Of a DNA stretch of 64,000 nucleotides, positions 8,074 through 15,607 are shown in pieces. Below the pieces are notes generated by a model, which did not search any database, was not told the origin of the DNA, and worked only from the letters and a program-made list of their open reading frames with translations. The DNA is from Conchiformibius steedae (GTDB lineage: Bacteria > Pseudomonadota > Gammaproteobacteria > Burkholderiales > Neisseriaceae): NCBI RefSeq assembly GCF_014054725.1, contig NZ_CP059563.1, forward strand, positions 720,868 through 784,867. Direction: 5' to 3'. The position numbers and the translations under genes are program-made. Each line of letters starts with the position of its first letter. Within the stretch, counting starts at the first letter, position 1.

Positions 8074-9354
8074 ATGAATATTGTTTATGTTGTCGGCATA
8101 TTGTTTTTGTTGATGTGTGCCAGTGCCTTTGTTTCCTGTGCGGAACTGGCTTTGGCTTCGGCAAGAAAAATCAAATTGCAATTATTGGAAAAAGAAGGCG
8201 ATGCCCGCGCCACAGCGGTATTGGCGATGCAGGAACAGGCAGGTAGTTTTATTGCGGTGGTACAAATTGGTTTGAACACGGTGGCGATTTTAGCGGGTGT
8301 GGTGGGCGAAGCGGCATTGCGCCCTTACTTGGAAAGCGTTTTTGCTTCTGTTCCTTATGCGGGGACGTGGGCTTCATTGCTGGCGTTTGTAGGGGTGACA
8401 GGGGGATTTATCTTGTTTGCCGATTTAATGCCCAAGCAATTTGCCATGGCAAATCCAGAGTTAGTAGCGGTACGAGTGGTACGTCCGATGCGTTGGCTGA
8501 TTGTGTTGTTTAAACCTTTGGTATGGCTGTTTGACGGTTTGGCGGGCTTTTTGTTTGCACGTTTGGGGATTTCTACCGTACGTCAGGAACAATTGACTTC
8601 GGAAGACATTTACGCGGTGGTGGATGCGGGCGCACAAGCAGGCGTATTAAAGCAACAAGAGCATTATTTGATTGAAAATGTGTTTGAAATGCAGGAACGT
8701 ACCGTTACTTCGGCGATGAGTCCGCGTGAAGGAATTGTATTTTTTGAGCAGGGGCAGGGCAGTGATGAAGTGTTGGAAATTATGGCGCAAAAACCGCACA
8801 GCAATTTTTTGGTGTGTCAGGGCGGATTGGAACACGTTATCGGCTATGTGGAATCGTATGCCTTATTGACTTTGTTGTTAAAAGAACGGGACGTTTGTCC
8901 TGCCGATACTCGGATTTTGCGTAAGGTTTTGTTCGTTCCCGATACCCTGTCGCTGTTTGATATGTTGGAAGCGTTTAAATCGGCAGGCGAAGATTTTGCT
9001 GTGATTGTGAACGAATATGCTTTGGTGGTGGGCGTGATTACGCTAAAAGATGTGATGAGTATTGTGATGGGCGAGCTGGTGCATACCGAAGAAGCGCAAA
9101 TTGTCCGCCGCAATGACGGCAGTTGGTTGGTAGATGGTGCCACGCCTTTGGCAGATGTGATGCGTACTTTTGAGATTGAGTCTTTTCCCCATGCACAAAA
9201 CTATGAAACCATTGCGGGTTTTATGATGTATTCTTTACGCAAAATCCCGAAAAAAACCGATTCGGTTTGCTATGCAGGCTATGTGTTTGAGGTGGTGGAT
9301 ACCGATAATTTAAAAATTGACCAGCTTTTGGTGTCGCGCCAAACGCCGTCTTAA
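8074..9354 (+). CDS. CNNM/DUF21-CBS-CorC_HlyC transmembrane protein (YtfL/YfjD type)
   Basis: A 426-residue inner-membrane protein of the family once called hemolysin-like, now tied to Mg/Co or polyamine export (family knowledge). Residues 1-190 form the DUF21 membrane domain, with SCAELALASARKIKL early on and FADLMPKQFAMANPE, the equivalent of the conserved gEv.PK motif. Two CBS motifs follow (MSPREGIVFFEQGQGSDEVLEI..., and RKVLFVPDTLSLFDMLEAF..., including EYALVVGVITLKDVMSIVMGEL). The C-terminal CorC_HlyC domain starts at RRNDGSWLVDGATPLADV. AAAGGAAGG precedes the ATG. Substrate cannot be read from sequence. Confidence 0.9.
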   Translation: MNIVYVVGILFLLMCASAFVSCAELALASARKIKLQLLEKEGDARATAVLAMQEQAGSFIAVVQIGLNTVAILAGVVGEAALRPYLESVFASVPYAGTWASLLAFVGVTGGFILFADLMPKQFAMANPELVAVRVVRPMRWLIVLFKPLVWLFDGLAGFLFARLGISTVRQEQLTSEDIYAVVDAGAQAGVLKQQEHYLIENVFEMQERTVTSAMSPREGIVFFEQGQGSDEVLEIMAQKPHSNFLVCQGGLEHVIGYVESYALLTLLLKERDVCPADTRILRKVLFVPDTLSLFDMLEAFKSAGEDFAVIVNEYALVVGVITLKDVMSIVMGELVHTEEAQIVRRNDGSWLVDGATPLADVMRTFEIESFPHAQNYETIAGFMMYSLRKIPKKTDSVCYAGYVFEVVDTDNLKIDQLLVSRQTPS

Positions 9355-9398
9355 ATCAGGGGCTGAATGGGCGCGGATTTGTCTTAAAATAAATGATT

Positions 9399-10004
9399 TC
9401 AAATATATAATCGGTGCTGGCGGATATATTCTCCCACAGTTTCGGGCAACCATGCCGAAACATCGCCGCCTGTTGCCAGTGTATGGCGGATTTGGGTGGA
9501 GCTGATGTCGGGTGGGCTGGTGTTGAGCAGAACCACTTCGCCGTTCTGTACCGCTGCGCCCAACCAGCTTTGCAATTCGCGCGGGGTGTGCGCTAAGCTT
9601 GAACCTGCACGCATCGCCACAGCAAAGCGGGTATGTCGCACCAAATCACGCCATTTATGCCAAGTGTGCAGTTGCAGCAGGCTGTCGCTGCCCAGCAGCC
9701 AATACAGTTGTGCGCTGGGGTAGAGCTGTTTGAAAATTTGGACGGTGTCGTAAGTATAGGTTGCACCGCTGCGGACAATGTCGCAATCGGATACAGCAAA
9801 ATCGGGGTAGGATTCTACAGCCAGCGTTGCCATTGCCAAACGGTGTTCAGCAGGCGTACGCGGCGTGGTTTTGTGATAGGGTTCGCCTGCGGGCAAAAAT
9901 AGGGTTTGCACGGCGTTCAGCTGTTCCGCAGCGGCGCAGGCTAGGTGTAAATGTCCGTGGTGTATCGGGTCAAATGTTCCGCCAAATAAAATAATATTAT
10001 TCAT
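9399..10004 (-). CDS. nadD: Nicotinate-nucleotide adenylyltransferase
   Basis: Joins ATP and nicotinate mononucleotide to give deamido-NAD in NAD synthesis. The 201-residue protein opens with the nucleotidyltransferase signature GGTFDPIHHGHL (two His of the HxGH type) and carries SSTQIRHTLATGGDVSAWLP near the end, the ISST-xR motif that binds phosphates. ATG 10004 has AGGGG upstream and overlaps the carbonic anhydrase stop by four bases (ATGA), so the two are translationally coupled. Confidence 0.93.
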   Translation of the reverse strand: MNNIILFGGTFDPIHHGHLHLACAAAEQLNAVQTLFLPAGEPYHKTTPRTPAEHRLAMATLAVESYPDFAVSDCDIVRSGATYTYDTVQIFKQLYPSAQLYWLLGSDSLLQLHTWHKWRDLVRHTRFAVAMRAGSSLAHTPRELQSWLGAAVQNGEVVLLNTSPPDISSTQIRHTLATGGDVSAWLPETVGEYIRQHRLYI

Positions 10005-10585
10005 GATGTTGCCCCTAAAGTACATTCACGGCTGCCATCTATCACCACGGTAAGCTTACCTGTGGTGGGGTGAATCACCATGCCGTGTACGGCGATATGC
10101 GCGGGCATCAGCGGATGGCGCAAAATGGTGTGGACGGTGTGGCGGACGCTGTCTTCCACATCGGTAAAACCCGTTAGCCAGCTGTTTAGGTTAATGCCTG
10201 CGTTTTCAAGGGTTTGAATGCGCTCGGCGGGAATGCCCTGTTCGTCTGCACGCTGTAAAAAGCTGTCGGGATTCAGTCCGCGCATGCCGCAGTCGTAATG
10301 GGCAATCACCATAATTTCTTCCACTTTTAATTCAAACACCGCCACCAGCAGCGAACGCATCACCGAACCCCAAGGATGGCTGACCACTGCGCCCGCATTT
10401 TTAATCAGTTTGGCATCGCCGTTTTGTAAACCTAACGCAGCAGGCAATAATTTGGTCATGCGCGTGTCCATGCACGACAAAATCGCCAGTTTGCGTTCGG
10501 GAAATTTATTGGTAAAAAATTCGGCGTATCCACCTTCTTCAACAAATTGCTGGTTATATTGGATAATTTTAGTTAATTCAGACAC
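10001..10585 (-). CDS. Beta-class carbonic anhydrase
   Basis: Interconverts CO2 and bicarbonate; zinc enzyme in the cytoplasm. The 194-residue protein carries the beta-class zinc set: CMDTRM (Cys plus the Asp-Arg dyad) and HYDCGM (His and second Cys), with the NAGAVVSHPWGSVMRSLLVA helix between them. The family resembles Gram-positive YtiB/YvdA-like short members rather than E. coli Can. It is the first gene of a two-gene unit with nadD. A TATAAT-like box on the minus strand lies at 10620-10625. Confidence 0.9.
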   Translation of the reverse strand: MSELTKIIQYNQQFVEEGGYAEFFTNKFPERKLAILSCMDTRMTKLLPAALGLQNGDAKLIKNAGAVVSHPWGSVMRSLLVAVFELKVEEIMVIAHYDCGMRGLNPDSFLQRADEQGIPAERIQTLENAGINLNSWLTGFTDVEDSVRHTVHTILRHPLMPAHIAVHGMVIHPTTGKLTVVIDGSRECTLGATS

Positions 10586-10699
10586 AGTGTCTTGCTTTCA
10601 AACAATCTACATCACAACGATTATAGACAATGTGCGCTGCTTTTCCTACTGCGGCGGCGCTAATGCAGCGCGAATTTTTCATTCTGACACACAAAATGC

Positions 10700-10727
10700 T
10701 TGACAAGCGCGATAGGCAGGCTATAAT
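10700..10727 (+). promoter_or_regulatory. Promoter of the tRNA-Gly/Cys/Leu array
   Basis: Consensus TTGACA at 10700-10705 and TATAAT at 10722-10727 with a 16-bp spacer, 41 bases before the first tRNA. Confidence 0.8.
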
Positions 10728-10767
10728 GCCTGCTTTCCCAGCCAACACCATGTTGGGGCGGAATTAA

Positions 10768-10843
10768 GCGGGAATAGCTCAGTTGGTAGAGCGCAACCTT
10801 GCCAAGGTTGAGGTCGCGAGTTCGAGACTCGTTTCCCGCTCCA
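10768..10843 (+). tRNA. tRNA-Gly (GCC), copy 1
   Basis: A 76-nt cloverleaf, acceptor GCGGGAA / TTCCCGC, anticodon loop TTGCCAA, CCA encoded. Identical in sequence to the next two copies. Confidence 0.97.
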
Positions 10844-10866
10844 CAATTTATTTTATCCGAATCAGG

Positions 10867-10942
10867 GCGGGAATAGCTCAGTTGGTAGAGCGCAACCTTG
10901 CCAAGGTTGAGGTCGCGAGTTCGAGACTCGTTTCCCGCTCCA
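10867..10942 (+). tRNA. tRNA-Gly (GCC), copy 2
   Basis: Identical to copy 1; 23-base spacer. Confidence 0.97.
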
Positions 10943-10966
10943 CTTCTCTGTTTCGGAAATCACACT

Positions 10967-11042
10967 GCGGGAATAGCTCAGTTGGTAGAGCGCAACCTTG
11001 CCAAGGTTGAGGTCGCGAGTTCGAGACTCGTTTCCCGCTCCA
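10967..11042 (+). tRNA. tRNA-Gly (GCC), copy 3
   Basis: Identical to copies 1 and 2; 24-base spacer. Confidence 0.97.
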
Positions 11043-11075
11043 TTTTTTATCTGTTTGATGCTTTCAAACAGTAAT

Positions 11076-11149
11076 GGCGGAATGGCAGAGTGGTTATGCA
11101 GCGGCCTGCAAAGCCGTGTACGCCGGTTCGATTCCGACTTCCGCCTCCA
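11076..11149 (+). tRNA. tRNA-Cys (GCA)
   Basis: A 74-nt cloverleaf with acceptor GGCGGAA / TTCCGCC, anticodon loop CTGCAAA (GCA), discriminator T and CCA, as expected for Cys. Confidence 0.93.
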
Positions 11150-11165
11150 ATTTTAGCCCTTTCAC

Positions 11166-11243
11166 GGCGGGGTGGCAGAGTGTTGATGCGACAGGGTGTG
11201 CAAGCCCTGTACAGGCCGGTTCAAATCCGCGCCCCCGCCTCCA
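11166..11243 (+). tRNA. Malformed tRNA-Cys-like gene or pseudo-tRNA
   Basis: A 78-nt sequence with a perfect acceptor stem GGCGGGG / CCCCGCC, discriminator T and encoded CCA, clearly related to the adjacent tRNA-Cys. The anticodon arm pairs as CAGGG / CCCTG around an 8-base loop (TGTGCAAG) in place of 7, still containing GCA. The D loop lacks the invariant GG pair, and the T arm needs a one-base bulge to pair. It may be a decayed duplicate or an unusual functional tRNA; it is in line with the tRNA operon. Confidence 0.6.
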
Positions 11244-11253
11244 GATGGTAACA

Positions 11254-11343
11254 GCCCGGGTGGTGAAATAGGTAGACACAACGGACTTAAAATCCGTCGC
11301 CTCTAAAACAGGCGTACCGGTTCGATTCCGGTTCCGGGCACCA
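11254..11343 (+). tRNA. tRNA-Leu (TAA), integration target
   Basis: A 90-nt tRNA with long variable arm, acceptor GCCCGGG / TCCGGGC, anticodon loop CTTAAAA, CCA encoded. Its last six bases begin the 51-bp direct repeat that marks the mobile element, so the tRNA stays intact after integration. Confidence 0.96.
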
Positions 11344-11388
11344 CACTATAAAAAACGCAGCCTTTTCGGGCTGTTTTTTTACGTCCAA
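11338..11388. repeat. Left attachment repeat (att, tRNA side)
   Basis: 51 bp identical to 24797-24847. Starts with the tRNA-Leu tip GCACCA and includes the tRNA terminator (CAGCC-TTTTC-GGCTG then T7). Confidence 0.88.
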
Positions 11389-11510
11389 TACTGTCTAATG
11401 CCGTAAACCAAATATTTGAACCATAAAGATTAAATGGTTTTTTCTTACCCTGTTTTTCCCTATTGTTTGTCTAATGCCGTCTAATTCCACCCAATTGAAT
11501 CAACCTTTTT

Positions 11511-11562
11511 TTGTTGGTATATTTGTTGGTACTTCAAAACAGCCCTGAAAAAGTACCAACAA
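11511..11562. promoter_or_regulatory. Probable integrase arm-type sites, left end
   Basis: TTGTTGGTAT at 11511 and TTGTTGGTAC at 11523 (12-bp step), then an inverted GTACCAACAA at 11553-11562 directly before the integrase ATG. The same pair, also with a 12-bp step, lies at 24707-24728. Binding here would also repress int. A further repeated word, TGTCTAATGCCGT, occurs twice at about 11392 and 11468. Confidence 0.55.
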
Positions 11563-11563
11563 A

Positions 11564-12753
11564 ATGCCCCTAAACGACCGTCAAATCAGGAATACCAAGC
11601 CTGCTGCCAAAGAACAAAAATTGTCTGACGGCGGCGGGCTGTATTTGTTGGTTAAACCCAATGGCGGTAAATATTGGCGTTTGAACTTCCGTTTTGGTGG
11701 TAAGCAGAAAACCCTTGCCCTTGGCACTTATCCTGCCGTGTCTTTAGTGGAAGCGCGGGCAGCGAGAGAGCGGGCAAAGCAGATGTTGGCACAGGGTACA
11801 GACCCATCAGCAGTCAAGCAGCAAACCAAACGGGAGAAGCAAGACAGGCTTGCCAATACCTTTGCACACCTTGCCCGCGAATGGCACGAAAAGAACCGTT
11901 ACCGTTGGAAGCCCAATCATGCTGCCCGTGTGTTGCGTTATTTTGAAAACGATGTATTCCCCAGCATTGGCAGCTTACCGATTAGCGAAATACGGGTAAA
12001 ACACATTAAAGCCGTGTTGGACGGTATCAGCGCAAGGGGCGTTTACGAAACCGCCGAAAAATCCGCCAATGGACGGGAGCGGTGTTTAAGTATGCCGCCA
12101 TGTTGGAGCTGACCGAGAATAACCCCGCCATGCTGCTGCAAGGGTATTTAGCCAAGCAGGAAACCGAGCATATGCCCGCCTTACCGCATGGGGAACTGAC
12201 GGAGTTTTACCGCCGTTTAAGCGTTGCCGATGCCGAGCCAGCGAATAAGCTAGGCATTATGATTCTGATGCTGGTGTTCGTACGCAATACCGAATTGCGC
12301 GGCGCACAATGGCATGAGATAGATTGGGCGCAGCGGCAATGGTTAATCCCCGCAGAGCGCATGAAAAAAACACGCGACCATGTTGTACCGTTGGCAGATT
12401 GGACGGTAGAGCTGCTGCGTGAGCTGCAAGCCATAACGGGGCATACGCCCTATTTATTCCCAAGCCGCACCAAGGACGGCTACATCAGCGAAAACACATT
12501 CGGAAAGATTATCAACCACATGGGCTACAAAGGCATTGCCACCCCGCACGGCTTCCGCAGCCTTGCCAGCAGTACGCTGAATGAGCAGGGCTTTAATCCC
12601 GATGCCATAGAGCGGCAGTTAGCCCACGTCCCCACAGACAAGGTACGCGCCGCCTACAACCGCACGGAATACCTGACCGAAAGAATAGAGATGATGCAAT
12701 GGTACGCCGACCACCTGAAGCAGCATTTTATTGAAGCCAGCAAAAAGGTATAA
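11564..12753 (+). pseudogene. P4-type tyrosine recombinase, split by a one-base frameshift
   Basis: Would excise and integrate the element. The N-terminal arm-binding domain (LSDGGGLYLLVKPNGGKYWRL, ALGTYPAVSLVEARAAR) and the core-binding domain read in one frame to about 12112. The catalytic half reads in another frame from about 12060, with the first Arg in FVRNTELRGAQW, the HGFRSLASS box and the Tyr in RAAYNRTEYL. The break is in a run of five A at 12057-12061; six would restore a continuous ~396-residue protein with no other defect. So it is either recently inactivated, rescued by slippage, or a sequencing error in a homopolymer. Confidence 0.85.
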
Positions 12754-12762
12754 ACACACCAG

Positions 12763-12786
12763 CCGTCCAAACAGGGCGGTTTTTTA
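12763..12786 (+). terminator. Integrase terminator
   Basis: CCGTCC / GGGCGG stem (one G-U pair) followed by TTTTTT, 10 bases past the int stop. Confidence 0.75.
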
Positions 12787-12830
12787 TTCGTCCAATGGAA
12801 GCTCCTATACGCGTATTAAAACTTAAAAAT

Positions 12831-12981
12831 ACTGGTTACACTGGTTACAAATCACTTATCTAAATGATTATCCATAATTATTAAAAATATTTACTGGTTA
12901 CATTACTGGTTACACTTTTTCTTATATGGCTGTTTTATAAAGAAATGTGAAAAACCATTACTGGTTACACTACTGGTTACA
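12831..12981 (+). repeat. Iteron cluster I, six copies of ACTGGTTACA
   Basis: Copies start at 12831, 12840, 12893, 12905, 12960 and 12972: three pairs about 60-70 bp apart, pair members 9, 12 and 12 bp apart. The DNA between is very AT-rich. This and the promoter/hairpins (ACGGGCA/TGCCCGT at 13019-13039) account for the gene-free stretch 12787-13157. The same word recurs at 24233-24443. Likely origin or replication-control sites. Confidence 0.75.
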
Positions 12982-13076
12982 TATTGATAATCAATGGCTT
13001 GGAAAGGGTATTTACAGCACGGGCAGCAGGTTTGCCCGTTTTGGCTGATTGTCTAACGGTGTTGAATGCCGTCAAA

Positions 13077-13098
13077 AGCAGTAAGAAACTGCTATAAT
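13077..13098 (+). promoter_or_regulatory. -10 box and operator-like repeat before hicB
   Basis: Inverted repeat AGCAGT-AAGAA-ACTGCT at 13077-13093 abutting TATAAT at 13093-13098; a fitting site for autorepression by the downstream DNA-binding antitoxin. No good -35 seen. Confidence 0.5.
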
Positions 13099-13157
13099 TG
13101 GTACTGTTATTTGATACTTCCCGCCCTATGAGCTGAACGACAACAGGGTAAACCCCG

Positions 13158-13496
13158 ATGCAAAATTTACTGAACATTGACGGTTATCAAGCCGTGATTG
13201 CCTACGACCCCGAAATTAACCTGTTTCGTGGCGAATTTATCAACCTGAACGGTGGCGCAGACTTTTACGCTGAAACCGTGGACGAATTACACCGAGAAGC
13301 GCGGCAAAGCCTGAAAACCTTTTTGGACGTGTGCCAAGAGCAGGGCATAGAGCCTGTGCGCCGCTATTCGGGCAAGTTTAACGTGCGGATTAAGCCCGAA
13401 TTGCATGCGGCGGCTGTGGCGGCAGCGGCTGCGGCAGGTATCAGCCTAAATGAATGGGTATCGCAGGCAATCGGCAAATCGGCACGGGCAGGGTAG
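13158..13496 (+). CDS. HicB-family antitoxin without HicA
   Basis: A 112-residue protein in two parts: a degraded-RNase-H-like HicB fold (IAYDPEINLFRGEFINLNGGADFYAETVDELHREARQSLKTFLDVC) and a C-terminal ribbon-helix-helix (KFNVRIKPELHAAAVAAAAAAGISLNEWVSQAIGKS) for DNA binding. HicB normally sits beside the ~60-aa HicA mRNA-cleaving toxin. Here no such frame exists on either side: upstream is the iteron region and downstream an 18-residue frame. It may be an orphan that blocks HicA from elsewhere, or act as a plain repressor. Confidence 0.82.
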   Translation: MQNLLNIDGYQAVIAYDPEINLFRGEFINLNGGADFYAETVDELHREARQSLKTFLDVCQEQGIEPVRRYSGKFNVRIKPELHAAAVAAAAAAGISLNEWVSQAIGKSARAG

Positions 13497-13499
13497 TTG

Positions 13500-13556
13500 A
13501 TGAAAGCGATTGCAGCACGAGCCAAACAAATGAAACGGGAGCTGGAAAATGATTAA
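13500..13556 (+). CDS. Tiny 18-residue frame between two antitoxin genes
   Basis: Reads MKAIAARAKQMKRELEND, four bases after hicB, overlapping the next gene by eight bases. It sits where a RelE/HigB-type toxin would precede a COG3636 antidote gene and its basic helix could be the last helix of such a toxin, but it is too short to assign. It may not be a gene. Confidence 0.25.
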   Translation: MKAIAARAKQMKRELEND

Positions 13557-13734
13557 AACCGCACCTTTGGACGTAAGCAGATATTTACATGATGAAACCG
13601 ATATTGCCCTGTTTTTGGAAGCCGCCGCACAAGAAGCTGCGGAAGCAGACGACCACAATATTTTTTTGGCAGCCATTGCGGAAGCGACAAAAGCCAAAGG
13701 CATGATAAGTCTTATGAATAGCCGATATGTTTAA
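13549..13734 (+). pseudogene. Truncated addiction-module antidote protein (HigA/COG3636-like)
   Basis: A 61-residue frame. Residues 1-48 (PLDVSRYLHDETDIALFLEAAA...IFLAAIAEATKAKGM) match the N-terminal part of the putative addiction-module antidote family, whose members go on with a helix-turn-helix of 40-50 residues. Here the frame reads ISLMNSRYV and stops inside a terminator, so the DNA-binding part is gone. Family members are paired with an upstream RelE-like toxin, which is also missing. The result is a remnant or an unusual short antitoxin. Confidence 0.55.
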
Positions 13735-13750
13735 AAATCGGCTTTTTTTA
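13720..13750 (+). terminator. Terminator at the end of the antitoxin unit
   Basis: AGCCGAT / ATCGGCT stem followed by T7. The stop codon of the truncated antidote lies inside its loop. Confidence 0.75.
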
Positions 13751-13916
13751 AACATATTCTTGGAATGTGTACACGCGATAAACATATCGGCAACCGCCTT
13801 GTTTGTGGCAGGGCGACCAACAAGCGGGCAACACCAGCAAATTGACGGCTGCTGGTGTGGGAGCGGGAAAGGCGCGTGTTGTTTTGGTAAATTTTGAAGT
13901 GATGGGAGTGTGAAAG

Positions 13917-14687
13917 ATGGGCATTATTTTTGATGATATAAGCAAAAAAGATGGCGAATTTATCCACGCAGCAGAAGCAATGGAATACCTTATTTTTGTT
14001 GAGCGAAATCAGGTAAATTTTCGGCAAGTAGGAGAATTTCTACACAAATACGATTTTGATGAATATTTTGCAGGGCATGCTTACCATAGAGATTTGATGG
14101 GTGTTTATTATGATGCTGATGTTCTAGGAGATGATGAATGTCCGTTTTATCCTAAAGATGATGAATGTCCGTTTTATCCTAAAAAAGATGATACAGATGG
14201 GGAATATTCGCCAAGTGTTGAGAGCTTTATTCAAGATATGTGTAAGCATAATTCTGTGTTAGTACATGATTGGGATGATGATGGTGTGCTTTATACTTAT
14301 GATTTTAATCTTTTTTTTGATAAGAAAAGGTTTGTGTATTCAATAAAAGATGTTTTTGCCAAATCTAAAAATCTATCACAGAGTGAAATTGACCTACCTA
14401 GCCTTGATGATTTTTTAACACGGCGCAATCAAGAACAGCCCAATCAAGAGCCGTCTGATGTTTCCAAAAAACAGCCTGAACCTACTGCCAAAACTCGCAA
14501 CAAACAGGCTGAAATTATTGCTGCGCTTGCCATCATGTACACCAAGAAAGACGGTACACAGCCTTATGAAATGGCTGAAACCATACGCCAAGAATGGCAG
14601 CGGCAAGCCGAGCAATTAGGCAATCCGCCTGATAAAAACACGCTGGCAAAATATATACAGCATGGCTTGGAACGTTTACAGTCCTAG
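13917..14687 (+). CDS. Unknown 256-residue acidic protein of the element
   Basis: Not recognised. Two parts are visible. Residues 1-165 are acidic and aromatic-rich, lower in GC than the neighbours, and hold a tandem duplication (DDECPFYPK twice, around residue 75) that places two C-P-F-Y-P motifs side by side. After a polar linker (NQEQPNQEPSDVSKKQPEPTAK) comes a well-ordered C-terminal domain of about 60 residues (KQAEIIAALAIMYTKKDG...EMAETIRQEWQRQAEQLGNPPDKNTLAKYIQHGLERL), helical with a look of a DNA- or protein-binding module. GGGAGTG precedes the ATG. No toxin or enzyme motif is obvious. Confidence 0.65.
   Translation: MGIIFDDISKKDGEFIHAAEAMEYLIFVERNQVNFRQVGEFLHKYDFDEYFAGHAYHRDLMGVYYDADVLGDDECPFYPKDDECPFYPKKDDTDGEYSPSVESFIQDMCKHNSVLVHDWDDDGVLYTYDFNLFFDKKRFVYSIKDVFAKSKNLSQSEIDLPSLDDFLTRRNQEQPNQEPSDVSKKQPEPTAKTRNKQAEIIAALAIMYTKKDGTQPYEMAETIRQEWQRQAEQLGNPPDKNTLAKYIQHGLERLQS
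14130..14183 (+). repeat. Exact 27-bp in-frame tandem duplication
   Basis: Two identical 27-bp units (14130-14156, 14157-14183) each encoding DDECPFYPK inside the unknown 256-aa gene. In-frame copy-number change would be tolerated. Confidence 0.85.
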
Positions 14688-14731
14688 CTGAAATCAGATG
14701 AACCGCTTTTCTTTCCAGTTGAAATCAGACA

Positions 14732-14756
14732 AACCGCCCCGCAAGGGCGGTTATTA
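14732..14756 (+). terminator. Terminator after the 256-aa gene
   Basis: AACCGCCC / GGGCGGTT stem followed by ATTATTTT. Just before it the phrase TGAAATCAGA occurs twice (14690, 14720). Confidence 0.65.
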
Positions 14757-14795
14757 TTTTGCCTGTTGTTCAACCCCGTACAAGGAAAAGCCATT

Positions 14796-15002
14796 ATGCA
14801 AAACAAAACCGTATTGCGCGTTAAAGCCGTTGCCGCCCGCTTGGATATTTCCACAGGCACGGTATGGAATAAATGCAATCCCAAGAGCCGCCATTACGAT
14901 GCGGATTTTCCCCGTCCGTTCAAAATTTCCGCCAATGCTACAGGCTGGTTAGAAAGCGAGATTAACGCCTATATCGAGAAACTGTCGGCAAGCCGCCTGT
15001 AA
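14796..15002 (+). CDS. AlpA-family excisionase/regulator
   Basis: A 68-residue winged-helix DNA-binding protein: VLRVKAVAARLDISTGTVWNKCNPKSRHYDADFPRPFKISANATGWLESEINAYIEKL, with the helix-turn-helix AARLDISTGTVW and the FPRPFKI...GWLESEI pattern of AlpA/Vis proteins. In P4-type elements this class activates or represses int and aids excision (family knowledge). ATG 14796 follows AAGGAAAAG; an earlier in-frame ATG at 14766 would add ten residues without homology. Confidence 0.85.
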   Translation: MQNKTVLRVKAVAARLDISTGTVWNKCNPKSRHYDADFPRPFKISANATGWLESEINAYIEKLSASRL

Positions 15003-15014
15003 GCGGGGCGCGTA

Positions 15015-15128
15015 TGTCGGAATTTTTTGAGTCCATAAAAAGGCAAATCCTGTAAAGCGTACAGCTGCCTGTGTCGGAATTTTCGGAGTCCATAAAAAGG
15101 CAAATCCCATAAGCAGCACAGCCGCCTG
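15015..15128 (+). repeat. Two tandem 57-bp repeats downstream of alpA
   Basis: Units 15015-15071 and 15072-15128 share most positions; the first 36 bases differ at only two or three places. Each contains a 13-codon frame (MSEFFESIKRQIL with ATG; SEFSESIKRQIP with a GTG). The words flanking the pair (AGCCGCCTGTAAGC...GGGCGCGT at 14992 and 15122) are also repeated. Coding is doubtful; a protein-binding array or duplicated leader is as likely. Confidence 0.6.
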
Positions 15129-15607
15129 TAAGCAGCACAGGGCGCGTTTGATGGCTGGTGTCGGTACATTCCCCACACCAGCGAGCCGCTGCCGTGTATC
15201 GCGCAATGACTTCAGGTTTTATCAGGTTTTAGGTTTTATTAGGTTTTGGCGCGGTGCGTACCAAAGTGCGTACCAATAATTTGCGAGCCACAGGCAAACG
15301 CGGGTTTTTTGACCTTATAAAAAAGGCAGCTTTACCCGCTTTGGATAAAACCGCCGTTTGCTGGCGCACAAAAGCGCACGGACAGCGTTTCGCCGCTTAA
15401 ACCTATTCCGATACCGTCCAGCAGGAAAACGCCCTTAAACGCGCAAAATAAGCCGCGTAAAAATATGGTTCAAAAATGGGAAGCCCAAGAAACAAGCATT
15501 TACCCGAAAAGCGCAGAATCAAACCACGCAAAAATGTAAGGTTTTGTCAGGTTTTGCCGACACCAGCCCTTTCATCATTAAAGCTACCCCCAAAAGAGAT
15601 ACTCATC
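15129..15607. other. Gene-free stretch with short word repeats
   Basis: No convincing frame on either strand. Seen: an imperfect hairpin GGCTGGTGTCGG..CCACACCAGC at about 15153-15176, four AGGTTTT words at 15213-15245 and two more near 15540, the word GTGCGTACCAA twice at about 15256 and 15267, and a paired GCGCACAAAAGCGCAC. It could be a long 5' leader for the KilA-N gene or a regulatory RNA region. Confidence 0.4.

Noticed and set aside
11166..11243. Selenocysteine tRNA
   Set aside because: No TCA anticodon and no long variable arm; acceptor and discriminator match the adjacent tRNA-Cys.
12057..12061. Programmed frameshift in the integrase
   Set aside because: Five A with no AAAAAAG-type slippery heptamer or obvious downstream pseudoknot; P4-type integrases are not known to need frameshifting. 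Kept only as a possibility.
12831..12981. Spaced repeats resembling a CRISPR array
   Set aside because: The repeat is only 10 bp, comes in close pairs with irregular larger gaps, has inverted copies in the second cluster, and no cas genes are present; iterons fit better.
15015..15128. Tandem repeats as a CRISPR or VNTR-coded protein
   Set aside because: Only two units, no spacer between them, and no long frame runs across both in the plus direction; the minus-strand frame is a shadow.
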